A stretch of 64,000 nt of DNA from CAVPHV01 sp963821095 (lineage in GTDB: Bacteria > Actinomycetota > Acidimicrobiia > Spongiisociales > UBA5794): the NCBI GenBank assembly GCA_963821095.1, contig CAWGCJ010000023.1, positions 62,001 to 126,000 of the forward strand. The letters run 5' to 3'. A program made the position numbers and the translations under genes. The notes beneath the pieces are model-generated. The model saw only the letters and a list, made by a program, of their open reading frames with translations, did no database searches and was not told the origin of the DNA. Below are positions 43,857 through 53,433 of the stretch, piece by piece (position 1 is the first letter of the stretch; each line of letters begins with the position of its first letter).

Positions 43857-46208
43857 CTACGGACTCTGCGTCCATTCGGCGATGACGGCGCTCTGGGCCG
43901 CGATGGACTCGTCGCTGAACAGCATCCCGTTGGGGGTACCCGAACAGCATGGATCGCGGAACGCTTGGGCGTAGACCTCGGGGTAATTGGTCGCCAGCCA
44001 CTCCTCGTACTCGGCGAACTGTTCGAGCCAGGCCTCGTCCTGACCGGGTGATGCGCTCGAGGTCGACTGCTCGCCGAGTTCGACGATCTGGCCATCGGCG
44101 ATTCGGAAGGGCTGGTCGATCTCGACGGGTGGGATCCCGGCGCGGTCGCCGAACAAGTCGGTCTGACGAAGGCTGCAGATCACCTTGGCGCCTGCTGCGA
44201 GACACTCGGCATCGAAGCTGGTGAGGATCATGGCACCAAAGGCGTTTTGGGCGACGATGATGTCGCTCAGCGTCACTACGCCGTCGTCGTCCCAGTCCCA
44301 AGATGCATCAAATCCGGCCTCAGGAGGAATCGGTTCGTTGAGGGGTAGGGACGATCCGTCCTCGAAGGTCATGACTGCGTCACTCGAGAAGAGGCTGGAC
44401 AGGGCATCGAGGTCGCCGGTGGCGAACAGGCGGTAGAGCTCCTCGGCTACCGCAACATCGCTAGCAGTGGCCGGAATGGTGGATGTCGTTGAGCTTGTCG
44501 TTGTCGTGGTTGCTGGAGGCGGTGGTGACGGTTCCTCCGTGAACCGGAGGACGAGGAACCCGTGGGGTTCAATCGACTCAACGGGCGCGTAGTCAACAAA
44601 TCCGCCGGCAGCCGTGATTTGTGGCGCGGTCGCCTCCGGCCCTACCACGGGAACGACTCCCTGCATGCCGGCGAGGGGCCCAGACGGGAGCTGGAGTGAG
44701 AGATCGGTGGCGTAGTCGACGGCCGCGTTGAGGACGACGAGGACGTGGTCGTTTCCCTCCGAGCGCAGATAGGCGGCGAGACTCGGTGTGCCCGTCTCCA
44801 CTTCGAGGAGGACTCCCCGCCGCAGGGCAACGCTGGCGGCGCGATCCTGGATCAGGGCGCGGTAGTGGGAGAGCAGCGAATCTGGATCGTCGATCTGATC
44901 GGCAACGTTGGCGGCGACGAAGCCGGGGTCGGCCGGTTGCCAGGGCACACCGGTGGTGAACCCAACGCCGGGCTCGGCATCTGTCCAGGGCATTGGAGTC
45001 CGAATCGTCTCGTCTGGCTTGACGCCCTCGAGGCCCACTTCTTCGCCGTAGTACACAAAGGGAACTCCAGGCGAGGTCAGCAGCCACGTGGCGGCAAGCT
45101 TGGCGATGGCGACGTCACCACCGACTTCGCTCATCAGCCGGTTCATATCGTGATTCGTAAGGAACGTGGCGTACTGCAGCGGGGGATAGTTGGCCTCCGC
45201 CGCCTCGGTGGCCACTTCCAGGGTCGTGAAGTCCTGCTCGCGAATGACGGCGCCGCCGGCGGCGGCCAGATCAAATTCGAAGGCGAGGTCGAGCGCCTCG
45301 GGTATATAGCCGGCCACCGTCTCCGTCGGGCTCCACACTTCCCCGAGCACCAACGCGTTGGGAGCGATCGAGTGGACGTAATCGTTGAAATCCTCCAACC
45401 AGGCGACCGTTGTCGGGGTGTCGCTGACGACGTCGCCCTCTTCGATCAGGTGGCGGGCCCCATCCAGGCGGAACCCGTCGACGCCAATGTCCTCGAGCCA
45501 GTAGCGCGCAATGTCATACACCTCGGTCTTGACCGCAGGGTTGTTCAGGTTGAGGTCCGGCATTCCCTCCCAGAAGAGCCCGTAGTAGTAGCGATCATCC
45601 CTGGGATGCCACAGGGGGCCTCCGCTCCACGGACTCGTCGTTCCCGGATCGGTGTCCGACCACAGATACCAGTCGGCGTATTCGGGGTCCTCCGCTGCCG
45701 AGGCGACAAACCAAGGGTGGTCGCGGGATGAGTGGTTGATGACCAGGTCGACCAGCACCGCAATCCCTCGGTTGTGGGCCGCATCGAGGAACGCGGTGAA
45801 CTCCTCCATGGTCCCGTAGTCCGGGTTGACCGTGCGGTAGTTGGTCACGTCATAGCCGTGGTACGACGGAGAAGGGAAGACCGGCATCAGCCAGATGCCG
45901 GTCACACCGAGGTCGTCGGTCGTGTCGGGGTCCCCATCGTTCAGATAGTCGAGTGAAGCCGTCAGTCCGGTGAAGTCGCCGACTCCGTCGCCGTCGGAAT
46001 CCTTGAACGATCGCACGAAGATCTCGTAGAACACGCGATCGTTCCACCAAGGCAGCAGGCTCTCTGGTTCCTGAAGAGCGGTGGTGGTGACGGCGACGGT
46101 CGACGTCGGAGCACTGGTGGGTGTCGGCCCGGCGGTGGGTTCAGTGCTAGTGCTCGAGCACGCCGTCAACGCAGTGGCAACGAGCAAGAGGAAAGCGGAG
46201 CAACGCAT
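43857..46208 (-). CDS. Secreted GH13 glycosidase lipoprotein with C-terminal NTF2/SnoaL-like domain
   Basis: 783 residues. A lipobox (ALTAC, Cys17) and a Thr/Pro linker precede a GH13 barrel from about 55. A calcium-type loop DSDGDGVGDF starts the barrel; catalytic residues are D249 (GFRLDGARH), E290 (LVLGEVW) and D354 (FLTNHDMNR). These point to an alpha-amylase, oligo-1,6-glucosidase or related alpha-glucan hydrolase. The barrel ends near 480 and a beta domain near 565. After a second Thr/Pro linker the last ~190 residues (from about 585: VAVAEELYRLFATGDLDALSSLFSSDAVMTFEDG) look like an NTF2/SnoaL-like domain with an EF-hand-like loop DWDDDGVVTLSD. That C-terminal addition is unusual. It may feed glucans to the intracellular phosphorylase. 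Confidence 0.85.
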   Translation of the reverse strand: MRCSAFLLLVATALTACSSTSTEPTAGPTPTSAPTSTVAVTTTALQEPESLLPWWNDRVFYEIFVRSFKDSDGDGVGDFTGLTASLDYLNDGDPDTTDDLGVTGIWLMPVFPSPSYHGYDVTNYRTVNPDYGTMEEFTAFLDAAHNRGIAVLVDLVINHSSRDHPWFVASAAEDPEYADWYLWSDTDPGTTSPWSGGPLWHPRDDRYYYGLFWEGMPDLNLNNPAVKTEVYDIARYWLEDIGVDGFRLDGARHLIEEGDVVSDTPTTVAWLEDFNDYVHSIAPNALVLGEVWSPTETVAGYIPEALDLAFEFDLAAAGGAVIREQDFTTLEVATEAAEANYPPLQYATFLTNHDMNRLMSEVGGDVAIAKLAATWLLTSPGVPFVYYGEEVGLEGVKPDETIRTPMPWTDAEPGVGFTTGVPWQPADPGFVAANVADQIDDPDSLLSHYRALIQDRAASVALRRGVLLEVETGTPSLAAYLRSEGNDHVLVVLNAAVDYATDLSLQLPSGPLAGMQGVVPVVGPEATAPQITAAGGFVDYAPVESIEPHGFLVLRFTEEPSPPPPATTTTTSSTTSTIPATASDVAVAEELYRLFATGDLDALSSLFSSDAVMTFEDGSSLPLNEPIPPEAGFDASWDWDDDGVVTLSDIIVAQNAFGAMILTSFDAECLAAGAKVICSLRQTDLFGDRAGIPPVEIDQPFRIADGQIVELGEQSTSSASPGQDEAWLEQFAEYEEWLATNYPEVYAQAFRDPCCSGTPNGMLFSDESIAAQSAVIAEWTQSP

Positions 46209-46266
46209 GTCTCCAGTGTCAGCCAGCGGTCACCGTCGGCAATAGGGGCACTTGACCCAACTGGTG

Positions 46267-46683
46267 TCAGGCGTCGGTAGAACTGTCGCCGGTCTCGCAC
46301 CCCGGTGTCGGCGGGGGCCGTCCGGCGGCGATCGCCTCGCGATGCTCGTCGAAAGAGCGGGTTGCCAACGCCACGATCAGTCCGACGCCGATGAAGGCGC
46401 CGATGGCGGTGACGACGGCGGCGCCACTCTCGGCCGCGGGGCACTCGCTGGGGAGGCACAGGGCGTGGACGATGCTTTTGCCGAGAAGGGCGCCGATCAC
46501 GGTGCCGAAGGCCACGGAAAGGGCAACGACAGCCCGAATCTTCAGGGCTACAACGGCAATCCCGAAGGCGACGCCGGTGACCGCGCCCACGACGATCCAG
46601 ACGCCCTCAGCCCCGAACAGGAGCACGCTCACGATCCCGAGGGCGGCGGCGGCGATCACGGTGAAGACATCCTGGACTCTCAC
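46267..46683 (-). CDS. Small integral membrane protein
   Basis: 138 residues from GTG 46683, which overlaps the stop of the gene upstream by four bases. Four hydrophobic helices are visible (about 6-25, 27-45, 52-72, 88-110), with a polar tail (TRSFDEHREAIAAGRPPPTPGCETGDSS). No family is recognised. It is co-transcribed with the membrane protein at 46680. Confidence 0.65.
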   Translation of the reverse strand: MRVQDVFTVIAAAALGIVSVLLFGAEGVWIVVGAVTGVAFGIAVVALKIRAVVALSVAFGTVIGALLGKSIVHALCLPSECPAAESGAAVVTAIGAFIGVGLIVALATRSFDEHREAIAAGRPPPTPGCETGDSSTDA

Positions 46684-47399
46684 GACGGCGTGTCCTCGCC
46701 CGAGCGCGGTGCGGCAGCCCGGGGACCGGGGAGGTGTGACATGAGTGGAGAGACGGCGAGGAAGGCCTCGCGCGTCCACGACAGCCCAACGGTGATGCCG
46801 ACGACGATGACAAGCAAGACCTTGCCCGGCCAAGGCGAAACGTAGAGCGCCGGCAACACGAGGATCGGGAGCACCAGGCGGATGCCCCACAACGCCCAAA
46901 GCTGGGCGCGGGCATATCCCCACGCGAGCAACAGTCCGGCGCCACCCAGGATTCCGTGAGCGGGCTCGAGGCCGCTCGGGGACGACAGTGCGACAGCGGG
47001 AACCAGCGCCAGGGCGCCGAAGACGACCCCCACGGCCTTGGGCCCTGGGCCTTGAGCTGAGGGCCGTTCCCGAATCCAACCCTTGAGCCAGGGTCCGGCC
47101 AGGCCTACCAGGGTGAGGAACCCTGCCACGAGGCCGAAGATGGCCCAGGCGGTGAGGTCGTCGATCACGATTGCCAGCGCCATGGCGGCGAGCGTGACGA
47201 TGAGGGCGAGCCACGGTGCCCAGCGGCCCCGCGACAGGAGCAGTCCGGCGGCGGCTACAACGACAAAGATCACCAACCCGAGGGCGAGCACGGCGGCTGC
47301 ACCCGGAGCAAACGGTTCTGGGGCCACTCCGAGTTGGATACCCCACGCTGCGCCGCTGAGTGTGAAGAGGGCGGTAATGACGTAGGGGGCGCGGCTCAT
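46680..47399 (-). CDS. Polytopic membrane protein of unknown function
   Basis: 239 residues with about seven hydrophobic helices and a basic loop in the middle (KGWIRERPSAQGPGPK). The start MSRAPYVITALFTLSGAAWGIQLG suggests an inserted first helix. No transporter or enzyme motif is seen. It overlaps the next gene (GTGA) and is separated by about 50 bp from the lipoprotein gene upstream. Confidence 0.65.
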   Translation of the reverse strand: MSRAPYVITALFTLSGAAWGIQLGVAPEPFAPGAAAVLALGLVIFVVVAAAGLLLSRGRWAPWLALIVTLAAMALAIVIDDLTAWAIFGLVAGFLTLVGLAGPWLKGWIRERPSAQGPGPKAVGVVFGALALVPAVALSSPSGLEPAHGILGGAGLLLAWGYARAQLWALWGIRLVLPILVLPALYVSPWPGKVLLVIVVGITVGLSWTREAFLAVSPLMSHLPGPRAAAPRSGEDTPS

Positions 47400-47451
47400 C
47401 AGGTGATTACGACCTGTCTCGGTGTGGCTCGGTTTGTTCGCACCGTGGCGG

Positions 47452-47883
47452 CTACTGCTCCGGGCGGGAGTCGATGGTCCCGGGGACCCGGGTCAGCCCG
47501 ATATTGGCGCCGTAGCGGTAGATGTCGGGCTCGAGCAGACTGAAGTCGACCTGGAACGTGTCCCCGTTCTTCAGTGTCTCGCTGACGAAGGGGACCTCCC
47601 CAGCGCGAGAGCGAGCCTCGATCACGTACTCCCGTTCGCCTGAGTCTTCATGACGCCACTCGACGATGGGAGTCACCGCAACGTCGATCTTGACGTTCGA
47701 GGGGCGGAAGGCCCCGTCGACGATCGATACGATGACCACACCCTCAGGGGGAGGCTCGGTCGTTGTCGTGACCCTGGCACGCCTGTCGGCAGCCAGCACT
47801 TCTGCGCTGGGGCCGCTGCCGCACGCGACGGCAACCAGGCCGAGCGCTACGGCCAGCACGATGATCCAGATAGCTCGTCGCAT
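47452..47883 (-). CDS. Lipoprotein, possibly cupredoxin-like
   Basis: 143 residues from ATG 47883. Signal peptide and lipobox (LVAVACGSG, Cys21) are clear, followed by a short Thr/Pro linker. The mature domain has a beta pattern (GVVIVSIVDGAFRPSNVKIDVAVTPIVEWRHED) resembling the start of cupredoxin-like folds, in which a protein 'features a new ligand in the centre of a beta barrel', but no Cu ligand set (His-Cys-Met) is present. The longer open frame begins upstream of the signal peptide and is not used. Confidence 0.65.
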   Translation of the reverse strand: MRRAIWIIVLAVALGLVAVACGSGPSAEVLAADRRARVTTTTEPPPEGVVIVSIVDGAFRPSNVKIDVAVTPIVEWRHEDSGEREYVIEARSRAGEVPFVSETLKNGDTFQVDFSLLEPDIYRYGANIGLTRVPGTIDSRPEQ

Positions 47884-47924
47884 CGGACTCCTCAACTGCG
47901 GTCGCCGCAGTCTATCCCGAGTTG

Positions 47925-48593
47925 CTAGGTATCGCTCGGCTCGGCGAGCGGGGGAAACGCGGGACCCTGATCCGGCTCCCACCAATGTACCCGGCGCCAA
48001 CCGGATTCCGGCTCGGCGGGCGGTCTCAGGGTGATCACCGCGGCGTGGCCCGGCTTGTGTTGATGGAAGTTGTCGAAGCTCCGGCCGGAAAGGGTGAGGC
48101 GGCCGGCTTGGACGGGATCTTGGTGTGAGACGACTACAACATCGCCGGCGAGAATCGACGCAAAGGCCTCTTCGGCTGCGGCAGCAAACCGCCGGCCGGC
48201 AGCTTCGAGCGGCTCGGGGGAGAATGGCAGGTTTTCGGGGTGGGCCAGGTAGGCCTCGAGTTCACCGGGGAAGTGGTCCGGCAGGTCCTCCCACACGGTG
48301 CCCGCCCAACGTGAGCCGAGCCGCCACTCGGTTAGGCCTTCGTTCACGATCAATCGAGCATCCGGTTGAGCCGAAGCGATCACCCGTGCCGTCTCCTGGG
48401 CTCGCTGTAAAGGTGATGTAACCACCAGCGCCACGGGAGCTGGAGCCAGATAGTCCGCGGCCGCCTCCGCCTGTGAGACGCCGCGCCCGCTGAGCCCGAA
48501 CCCGGCGAGGTCGGCGTACACCACGTGGTCGGGGTTCTCTACCTCTCCATGGCGAACCAAGTGCAAGAATCGTGGCTGTGCTTCGTGGACCAT
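47925..48593 (-). CDS. Histidine phosphatase (phosphoglycerate mutase-like) family protein
   Basis: A 222-residue phosphatase. The phospho-histidine motif is FLHLVRHGEVEN (H16), followed by TSPLQRAQETARVIA and a second catalytic His in VVVVSHQDPVQAG. ATG 48593 gives a family-like start. Substrates in this family vary (phosphosugars, phosphoproteins, cobalamin precursors), and none is indicated. It is divergent from dinB, with about 145 bp between. Confidence 0.85.
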   Translation of the reverse strand: MVHEAQPRFLHLVRHGEVENPDHVVYADLAGFGLSGRGVSQAEAAADYLAPAPVALVVTSPLQRAQETARVIASAQPDARLIVNEGLTEWRLGSRWAGTVWEDLPDHFPGELEAYLAHPENLPFSPEPLEAAGRRFAAAAEEAFASILAGDVVVVSHQDPVQAGRLTLSGRSFDNFHQHKPGHAAVITLRPPAEPESGWRRVHWWEPDQGPAFPPLAEPSDT

Positions 48594-48739
48594 GGAGGAA
48601 GGCTAGAGCCTCGACCGTCGCGCCACGCCCTCCGACAGGCTCCTGGTACCTGGTCCCGGCTCCAGGCACCCGCACCCAGTGAAGGTCGACTGCGCCCTCG
48701 GCGACCACTCCGCCGACCCGCACCCGGTACTCTCGCGCC

Positions 48740-49930
48740 ATGGCCGACCACTTCTCCGAGCCGATCCTCCACGTCGACATGGACGCATTCTTTGTGGAAG
48801 TGGAGCGCCTCACCGACCCAACGCTGCGCAGCGTGCCGGTGATCGTCGGCGGATTGGGCAACCGCGGTGTGGTGGCGGCGTGTAGCTACGAGGCCCGCGC
48901 CTACGGCGTTCATTCTGCGATGCCGATTGTCGAGGCCCGTCGTCGCTGCCCTTGGGCCCGATACGTCGCTCCCACCCACGGTCGCTACGGCGAGGTGTCC
49001 GGCCAGGTGTTCGAGGTGTTGCGCAGCTTCACACCGTTGGTCGAGGGTCTTTCGGTCGATGAGGCCTTCCTGGACATCGGCGGCCTGTGGCGCCACTACA
49101 ACTCCGCGGTCGCCGTCGGCGAGACGATCCGAGCCAGGATCCGGGCCGAGGTCGGGATTCCATCGTCGGTCGGGATCGCACCGAACAAGTTTCTCGCGAA
49201 GCTTGCCTCGCAGGAGGCCAAGCCCGACGGTCTGTGGGTGGTCAAGCGTGGTGAGGAGCTCGACTTCCTCCACCCGCTGCCGGCGCGTCGGCTCTGGGGA
49301 GTCGGAGAGGCCACCTATGCCGCACTCGACGCCCTGCGCATCACGACGGTTGGTGACGTTGCGGCCGCCCCGCTCAGGCTGCTCGAGGATCGACTCGGGC
49401 CGTCCCTGGCGAGGCACCTTCATGCCCTTGCCAACGCCAACGACGACCGGTCCGTGGAGCCGGGAGGAGAGGCCAAGTCGATCTCGGTCGAGGTCACCTA
49501 CGAAACCGACCTCGTGGAGGCCGAGGCCATCGAACGTGCGCTGCTGCGCCACTGCGACCGCCTCTCTGCGCGACTACGCCGCGCTGAGCTGGCCGGGAAG
49601 ACCGTCACGCTCAAGGTCAGATTTGGCGACTTCACGACGGTCACCCGGTCCCACACCCTTGAGGTTCCGATCGAACACACGCCCGATTTGTGGGATGTCG
49701 TCCATGACCTGCTGGGGCGGGTCGACGTCGCCGGTCGCGGCGTGCGTCTGCTCGGGGTTGGTGCTGCCGGACTCGTGGCGAGCACCGACCCGCGTCAACT
49801 GTCCCTGTCGCATCCCGCCCGTGACGCCGTCGCCGAAGCCGCCGAGCAGGTGCGCGCCCGTTTCGGCGATGATGCGGTCGTACCGGCTCGCCTCATCGAC
49901 CCGCCCGAAGCAGACGAGACCCGCTCGTGA
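48740..49930 (+). CDS. dinB: DNA polymerase IV
   Basis: A 396-residue Y-family translesion polymerase. The catalytic aspartate region ILHVDMDAFFVEVE and the second metal site LSVDEAFLDIGG are present, along with SSVGIAPNKFLAKLASQEAKPDGL and the GVGEATYAALDALRITTVGDVA helix-hairpin-helix region. The C-terminal little-finger domain covers about 245-350. ATG 48740 aligns with family starts. The C-terminal 40 residues (PARDAVAEAAEQVRARFGDDAV) lack an obvious beta-clamp QLxLF, although RQLSLSH at about 352 is a candidate. Confidence 0.94.
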   Translation: MADHFSEPILHVDMDAFFVEVERLTDPTLRSVPVIVGGLGNRGVVAACSYEARAYGVHSAMPIVEARRRCPWARYVAPTHGRYGEVSGQVFEVLRSFTPLVEGLSVDEAFLDIGGLWRHYNSAVAVGETIRARIRAEVGIPSSVGIAPNKFLAKLASQEAKPDGLWVVKRGEELDFLHPLPARRLWGVGEATYAALDALRITTVGDVAAAPLRLLEDRLGPSLARHLHALANANDDRSVEPGGEAKSISVEVTYETDLVEAEAIERALLRHCDRLSARLRRAELAGKTVTLKVRFGDFTTVTRSHTLEVPIEHTPDLWDVVHDLLGRVDVAGRGVRLLGVGAAGLVASTDPRQLSLSHPARDAVAEAAEQVRARFGDDAVVPARLIDPPEADETRS

Positions 49931-49958
49931 GCGGTGCAAAGCGGGTAGCAAGACCCCC

Positions 49959-49986
49959 GTTGGATACGGCTCCTCCTGGGTATACT
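49959..49986 (+). promoter_or_regulatory. Predicted promoter of the DUF3040 gene
   Basis: A strong -10 box TATACT at 49981-49986 with a weak -35-like GTTGGA/TTGGAT 15-16 bp before it. It lies 36-63 bp upstream of the DUF3040 start, after the dinB stop. Confidence 0.5.
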
Positions 49987-50021
49987 GTCGGCGTCGGACC
50001 ACGACGTCGGAGGGAGCGGCG

Positions 50022-50363
50022 ATGCCGCTGAACGAGCGAGAGCAGAAGATCCTCGAGGAAATAGAACGGCAGTTCTATCAAGAGGATCCAAAGCTCGCGC
50101 AAACCGTCGCCAAGACGACGCTTGAGTCCGTCAAGCGCAAGTGGCAGCGGCTTGCCGTCGTTGGATTTGTGGTTGGTGTCGCGGTGATGCTTGCCTTCTT
50201 CACCAGCTCGACCGCGATTGCGATCGCCGGCTTTGTGGTGATGGTGGTATCCGCCGGATACCTGGTCATGAACCGGCGCCGGAGCAAGGCCGAAACATCC
50301 AGAGACTTTTCGCTGGAAAACTGGATGGATCGCGTCCGACAGAGGTGGCGTCGCGACGGCTAG
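50022..50363 (+). CDS. DUF3040 membrane protein
   Basis: 113 residues. The N-terminus MPLNEREQKILEEIERQFYQEDPKLAQTV is the DUF3040 signature, followed by two hydrophobic helices (about 44-62 and 64-82) and a basic C-terminus. The family is typical of actinobacteria, often near cell-division genes, and its function is unknown. ATG 50022 has GGAGGGAG upstream and a separate promoter. The frame runs open through dinB upstream, but that part is noise. Confidence 0.88.
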   Translation: MPLNEREQKILEEIERQFYQEDPKLAQTVAKTTLESVKRKWQRLAVVGFVVGVAVMLAFFTSSTAIAIAGFVVMVVSAGYLVMNRRRSKAETSRDFSLENWMDRVRQRWRRDG

Positions 50364-50467
50364 AGTGGCCGCCCTCAGGCGAGGGGAACTGAAAAGAACG
50401 CTGGGTGTGTGCCGGTGTCCGAAACGCCTAAGTAGGACAGCAGCACACGTGAGATGTTGGGAGGAGC

Positions 50468-50968
50468 GTGTTGGACGGGTTTACCGCGCAGCAGGCCTCG
50501 AAGCTGACAAAGTGCACGGCGCATCAGCTGCGCTATTGGGACAAGGTGGACCTCGTCAAACCTTCGCTCCAGAGCACCGACGGTCGTCCGGGAAGGCGGC
50601 GGTTGTATTCATTCCGCGATCTGGTGGCGCTGCGCGTCGTCAAGAGCCTTCTCGACAACGGGATGTCGGTGCAGCGGGTGCGGCGAGCATGGGACTACCT
50701 ACGGCGCACCGCCGACATGGATACCCACCTTGCTGAGGTGCGGCTGGTTACCGACGGTCACACGATCTTCCGGGTGGCCCAGGACGAAGACGAGCTGCTC
50801 GATGCCTTGCGGCAGGGTCAGCTTGCCTTCTTCGTCGCCATCAACGAGATTGCCCGCTCCGTCGAGGACGACGTGACCCGTTTCGAGCTCGATCGGGAGC
50901 AATTCCTGGAGATGCTGCGACGGGTAGAAGACGACGTCAACTTGGAAGCAGAATCCGCCAGCGGCTGA
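50468..50968 (+). CDS. MerR-family transcriptional regulator
   Basis: 166 residues. The MerR winged-helix domain is N-terminal: TAQQASKLTKCTAHQLRYWDKVDLVKPSL, then GRRRLYSFRDLVALRVVKSLLDNGMSVQRVRRAWDYLRR. The effector domain is about 80 residues long, with no Cys or His cluster, so it is not a classical metal sensor. Start options are GTG 50468 or the adjacent TTG 50471, which has better spacing to GGGAGG. The operator was not identified. Confidence 0.88.
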   Translation: MLDGFTAQQASKLTKCTAHQLRYWDKVDLVKPSLQSTDGRPGRRRLYSFRDLVALRVVKSLLDNGMSVQRVRRAWDYLRRTADMDTHLAEVRLVTDGHTIFRVAQDEDELLDALRQGQLAFFVAINEIARSVEDDVTRFELDREQFLEMLRRVEDDVNLEAESASG

Positions 50969-51032
50969 GCGACCGCTCGGCCACCAGATGCCGAGTCGAC
51001 CCTCTGCCGGCGAATTGCCCGAGGAATCGGTC

Positions 51033-53433
51033 CTATCTTCTGGTGCGCAGATTGCGCATCCAATCCGGTATCAGGGTTCCGGGCCGGTACCAGGCTACGA
51101 CCCGCCTCCCCGTCGAATAGCGGGTTCCGAGCCGAGCCGTCGTCTGCTCTAGAGAGCGAGTCGCTGTCTCCAAGTGATCGGCATTGAGGGTCTCGGCCGG
51201 CCCATAGAGCGCCCGGCCATACACCGTGGCCAGCGGCGCCATCGCAGGGTCGAACTCCGCAGCCAACTCCTGCGGCGTGAGCGTGCCGTCGACCGTCTCA
51301 CCGAGGTCGCTCAGCCGGGTGACGAGGTCCTCCCACGCCGCAGTGATGTCGCCTTGCTCGAGACGTTTCATACGGCGGCGCCGCTGCCACCATTTCACCA
51401 GGGGGATTCCGGCGAGCAGGATGATGGCGACGATGGCGAATGGCGTGACCGCGGTGAGCCAGTCGGGCAGCGTGAAGCCGGTATTCGAGTCGGAGCCGCC
51501 GCTCCCGACGAACGGATCGAGATCGGGCTCGTCCTCAAACAACTCGGTGATGGGGCCCCGAAGAGTCTCGATAGCTATTGCATCGGGCTCGGGCACGTCG
51601 AGGTAGGCGGTCAGGTCGAAGCCGAGGTCGTCTTCGATCACCTCGAAGGTCTGTGGCGTGTCGCGTTGGGAGCGAGGCGTCGGGTCGAAGCGGACCCAGC
51701 CCTGGGTGGGCATCCACAGTTCGACCCAGGCATGGGCGTTACGATCCCGCACCGTTACACGGTTGATCTCGCCGGGGACCGCGGTGCCCGGAGTGAAACC
51801 CAGCACCACACGGCTCGGGATATCGAGGGTGCGTGCCATCACGGCCATGGCCGTGGCGAAGTTCTCGCAGTAGCCGACGTGATAGTTGTTGCTCTGGTCG
51901 TCGAGCAGCCAGTCGGACAGGTCGGTGGCGCCGTGCCCGGGTTCGATCTCGGTCGAGTAGGCGAAGGCGTCCGAGTGGAACCACGACTCGAGCGCGAGTC
52001 CCTTCTCGAAGTCGGTGGCCAAGTTTTCAGTGCGCAGCCTCGCCTCGGCGGCGATCCCAGAGTCAAGATCCTCGGGTAGTGCCAGGAACACGTCGACGTC
52101 GGGTGGACCCTCGCGTGCTTTGGGGACGGCGATCAGTTCGCTGACGTCTGGCAGTTCCTCGCCCTTGTCGACCGCGTTGACGAACGATGGGGAGAGTTGT
52201 CCCGTGTCGTCGAGGGCCAGCACGTTGATGTCGGGTTCGGGCACTTCGGCGGCGATGACGTAGCGCATTCCCTCGTACGAGAGGCCGCCGTCGAGGATGA
52301 TCGAACCGTCCGTCGGTCGCACCCGCAGGCTGCGGTACAAGGTTTCGTCGGCGACGAGATCGGTGGGGGAGTAGGCGCTCGGCAGCCAATCTTGGCTCAG
52401 GAAGGCGATCGAAATGTCGGCCGTGATCGAGTTGGTCTCGCCGGCGAACGTGTGACCTCCCTGCTCCCAGGGCCGTTCGTCCAACGGCAGGGCAACGAAT
52501 CTTTCGGCGTAGAACTGTCCGCCGTTGTAGCTCTCCATGGTGAGCAATCTGAAGTACACCTCGTTCGGGGCGAGGTCGCCCTCGATCTGTGCAACGAACA
52601 GCGGAGTGTTGGAGTTCGACACCAGGGTCTGCTGGATCGAAATGAAAGGGTTGTACTTCACGCTGCCGAAGTTGTCGCCGCCGTAGCCTCGTCGGTTGCG
52701 CCAGTCGAGCACCCCGTCGTAGGGCACCTGATTCTGGAAGAGGCCGACGGCCAGCACTGCGCCGACCAGTGTCACGCTGAGCAAGGCCGAGGCCGATGCC
52801 CCCATCTTCGGGTGGGCGGATGGCCATGCGCCGCGCGGTGCCATCCGGCCTGCGGTGCTGTCGCGTTCGTCGGACGTGATGGCGAGGATCATGCCGGCGA
52901 CGAGGAGGATGAACACCACGGTGCGGACCAGGCCGGTGCCGGCGCGGTCCATCGTGGCGAACTGGAGTGACAGCACCAGCGGTGGGACCAGGGCAACGTA
53001 GGGGTGGCCCTTGAGGAGGCCCCATGCCAGCAGGGCGCCCGCCGTCCAGAAGACGAGGGTGATCAGGATCACGATGCCGGGCACCGGGGATGACCGGCTC
53101 GATCCCGCTCTGGACGATGGCGACAGCCTGGTCGAGTTGGGCTCTGATCAGCTCGACGCTCGACGCCGTCGGCAGGAAGAATGCCGTGGTCTCGGGGGCG
53201 GCCACCCGAACGACGGTGATGACCATCGCAATCAGGTTGGCCGTAATGAGGAACCAGTTGTTGAGCCGGTACGAAACAGCGGTCCAGGTGATGATGATGC
53301 CAAGCAGCATCCCGGCCGCGACGACAAACTGCCATGGCACGCCCGAGATGGTGGGGCGCAGCAATTGGTTCATCATGAAGAACGCAAACGCCAACCCGGC
53401 GAGGCCGGCTAGCCAGCTGTTGCGGTAGACCAT
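51033..53433 (-). CDS. Membrane-anchored transglutaminase-like protein, TgpA type (one frameshift)
   Basis: About 799 residues after repair. ATG 53433 opens with WLAGLAGLAFAFFMMNQLLRPTISGVPWQFVVAAGM and several more N-terminal membrane helices. The frame shifts by one base near 53080-53090 (PVIPG to PGIVILITLVFWTAGALLAWGLL), then continues through further helices to an extracellular domain. The transglutaminase triad is visible: Cys in GYCENFATAMAVMARTLDIPSRVV, His in NAHAWVEL and Asp in GWVRFDPTPR. A last membrane helix (TAVTPFAIVAIILLAGIPLVKWW) and a DUF4129-like tail follow. It forms an operon with DUF58 and MoxR genes, a common bacterial triad of unknown precise role. Confidence 0.85.

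Noticed and set aside
49096..49552. Minus-strand open frames inside dinB
   Set aside because: They are shadows of a complete DNA polymerase IV gene with all catalytic motifs on the other strand.
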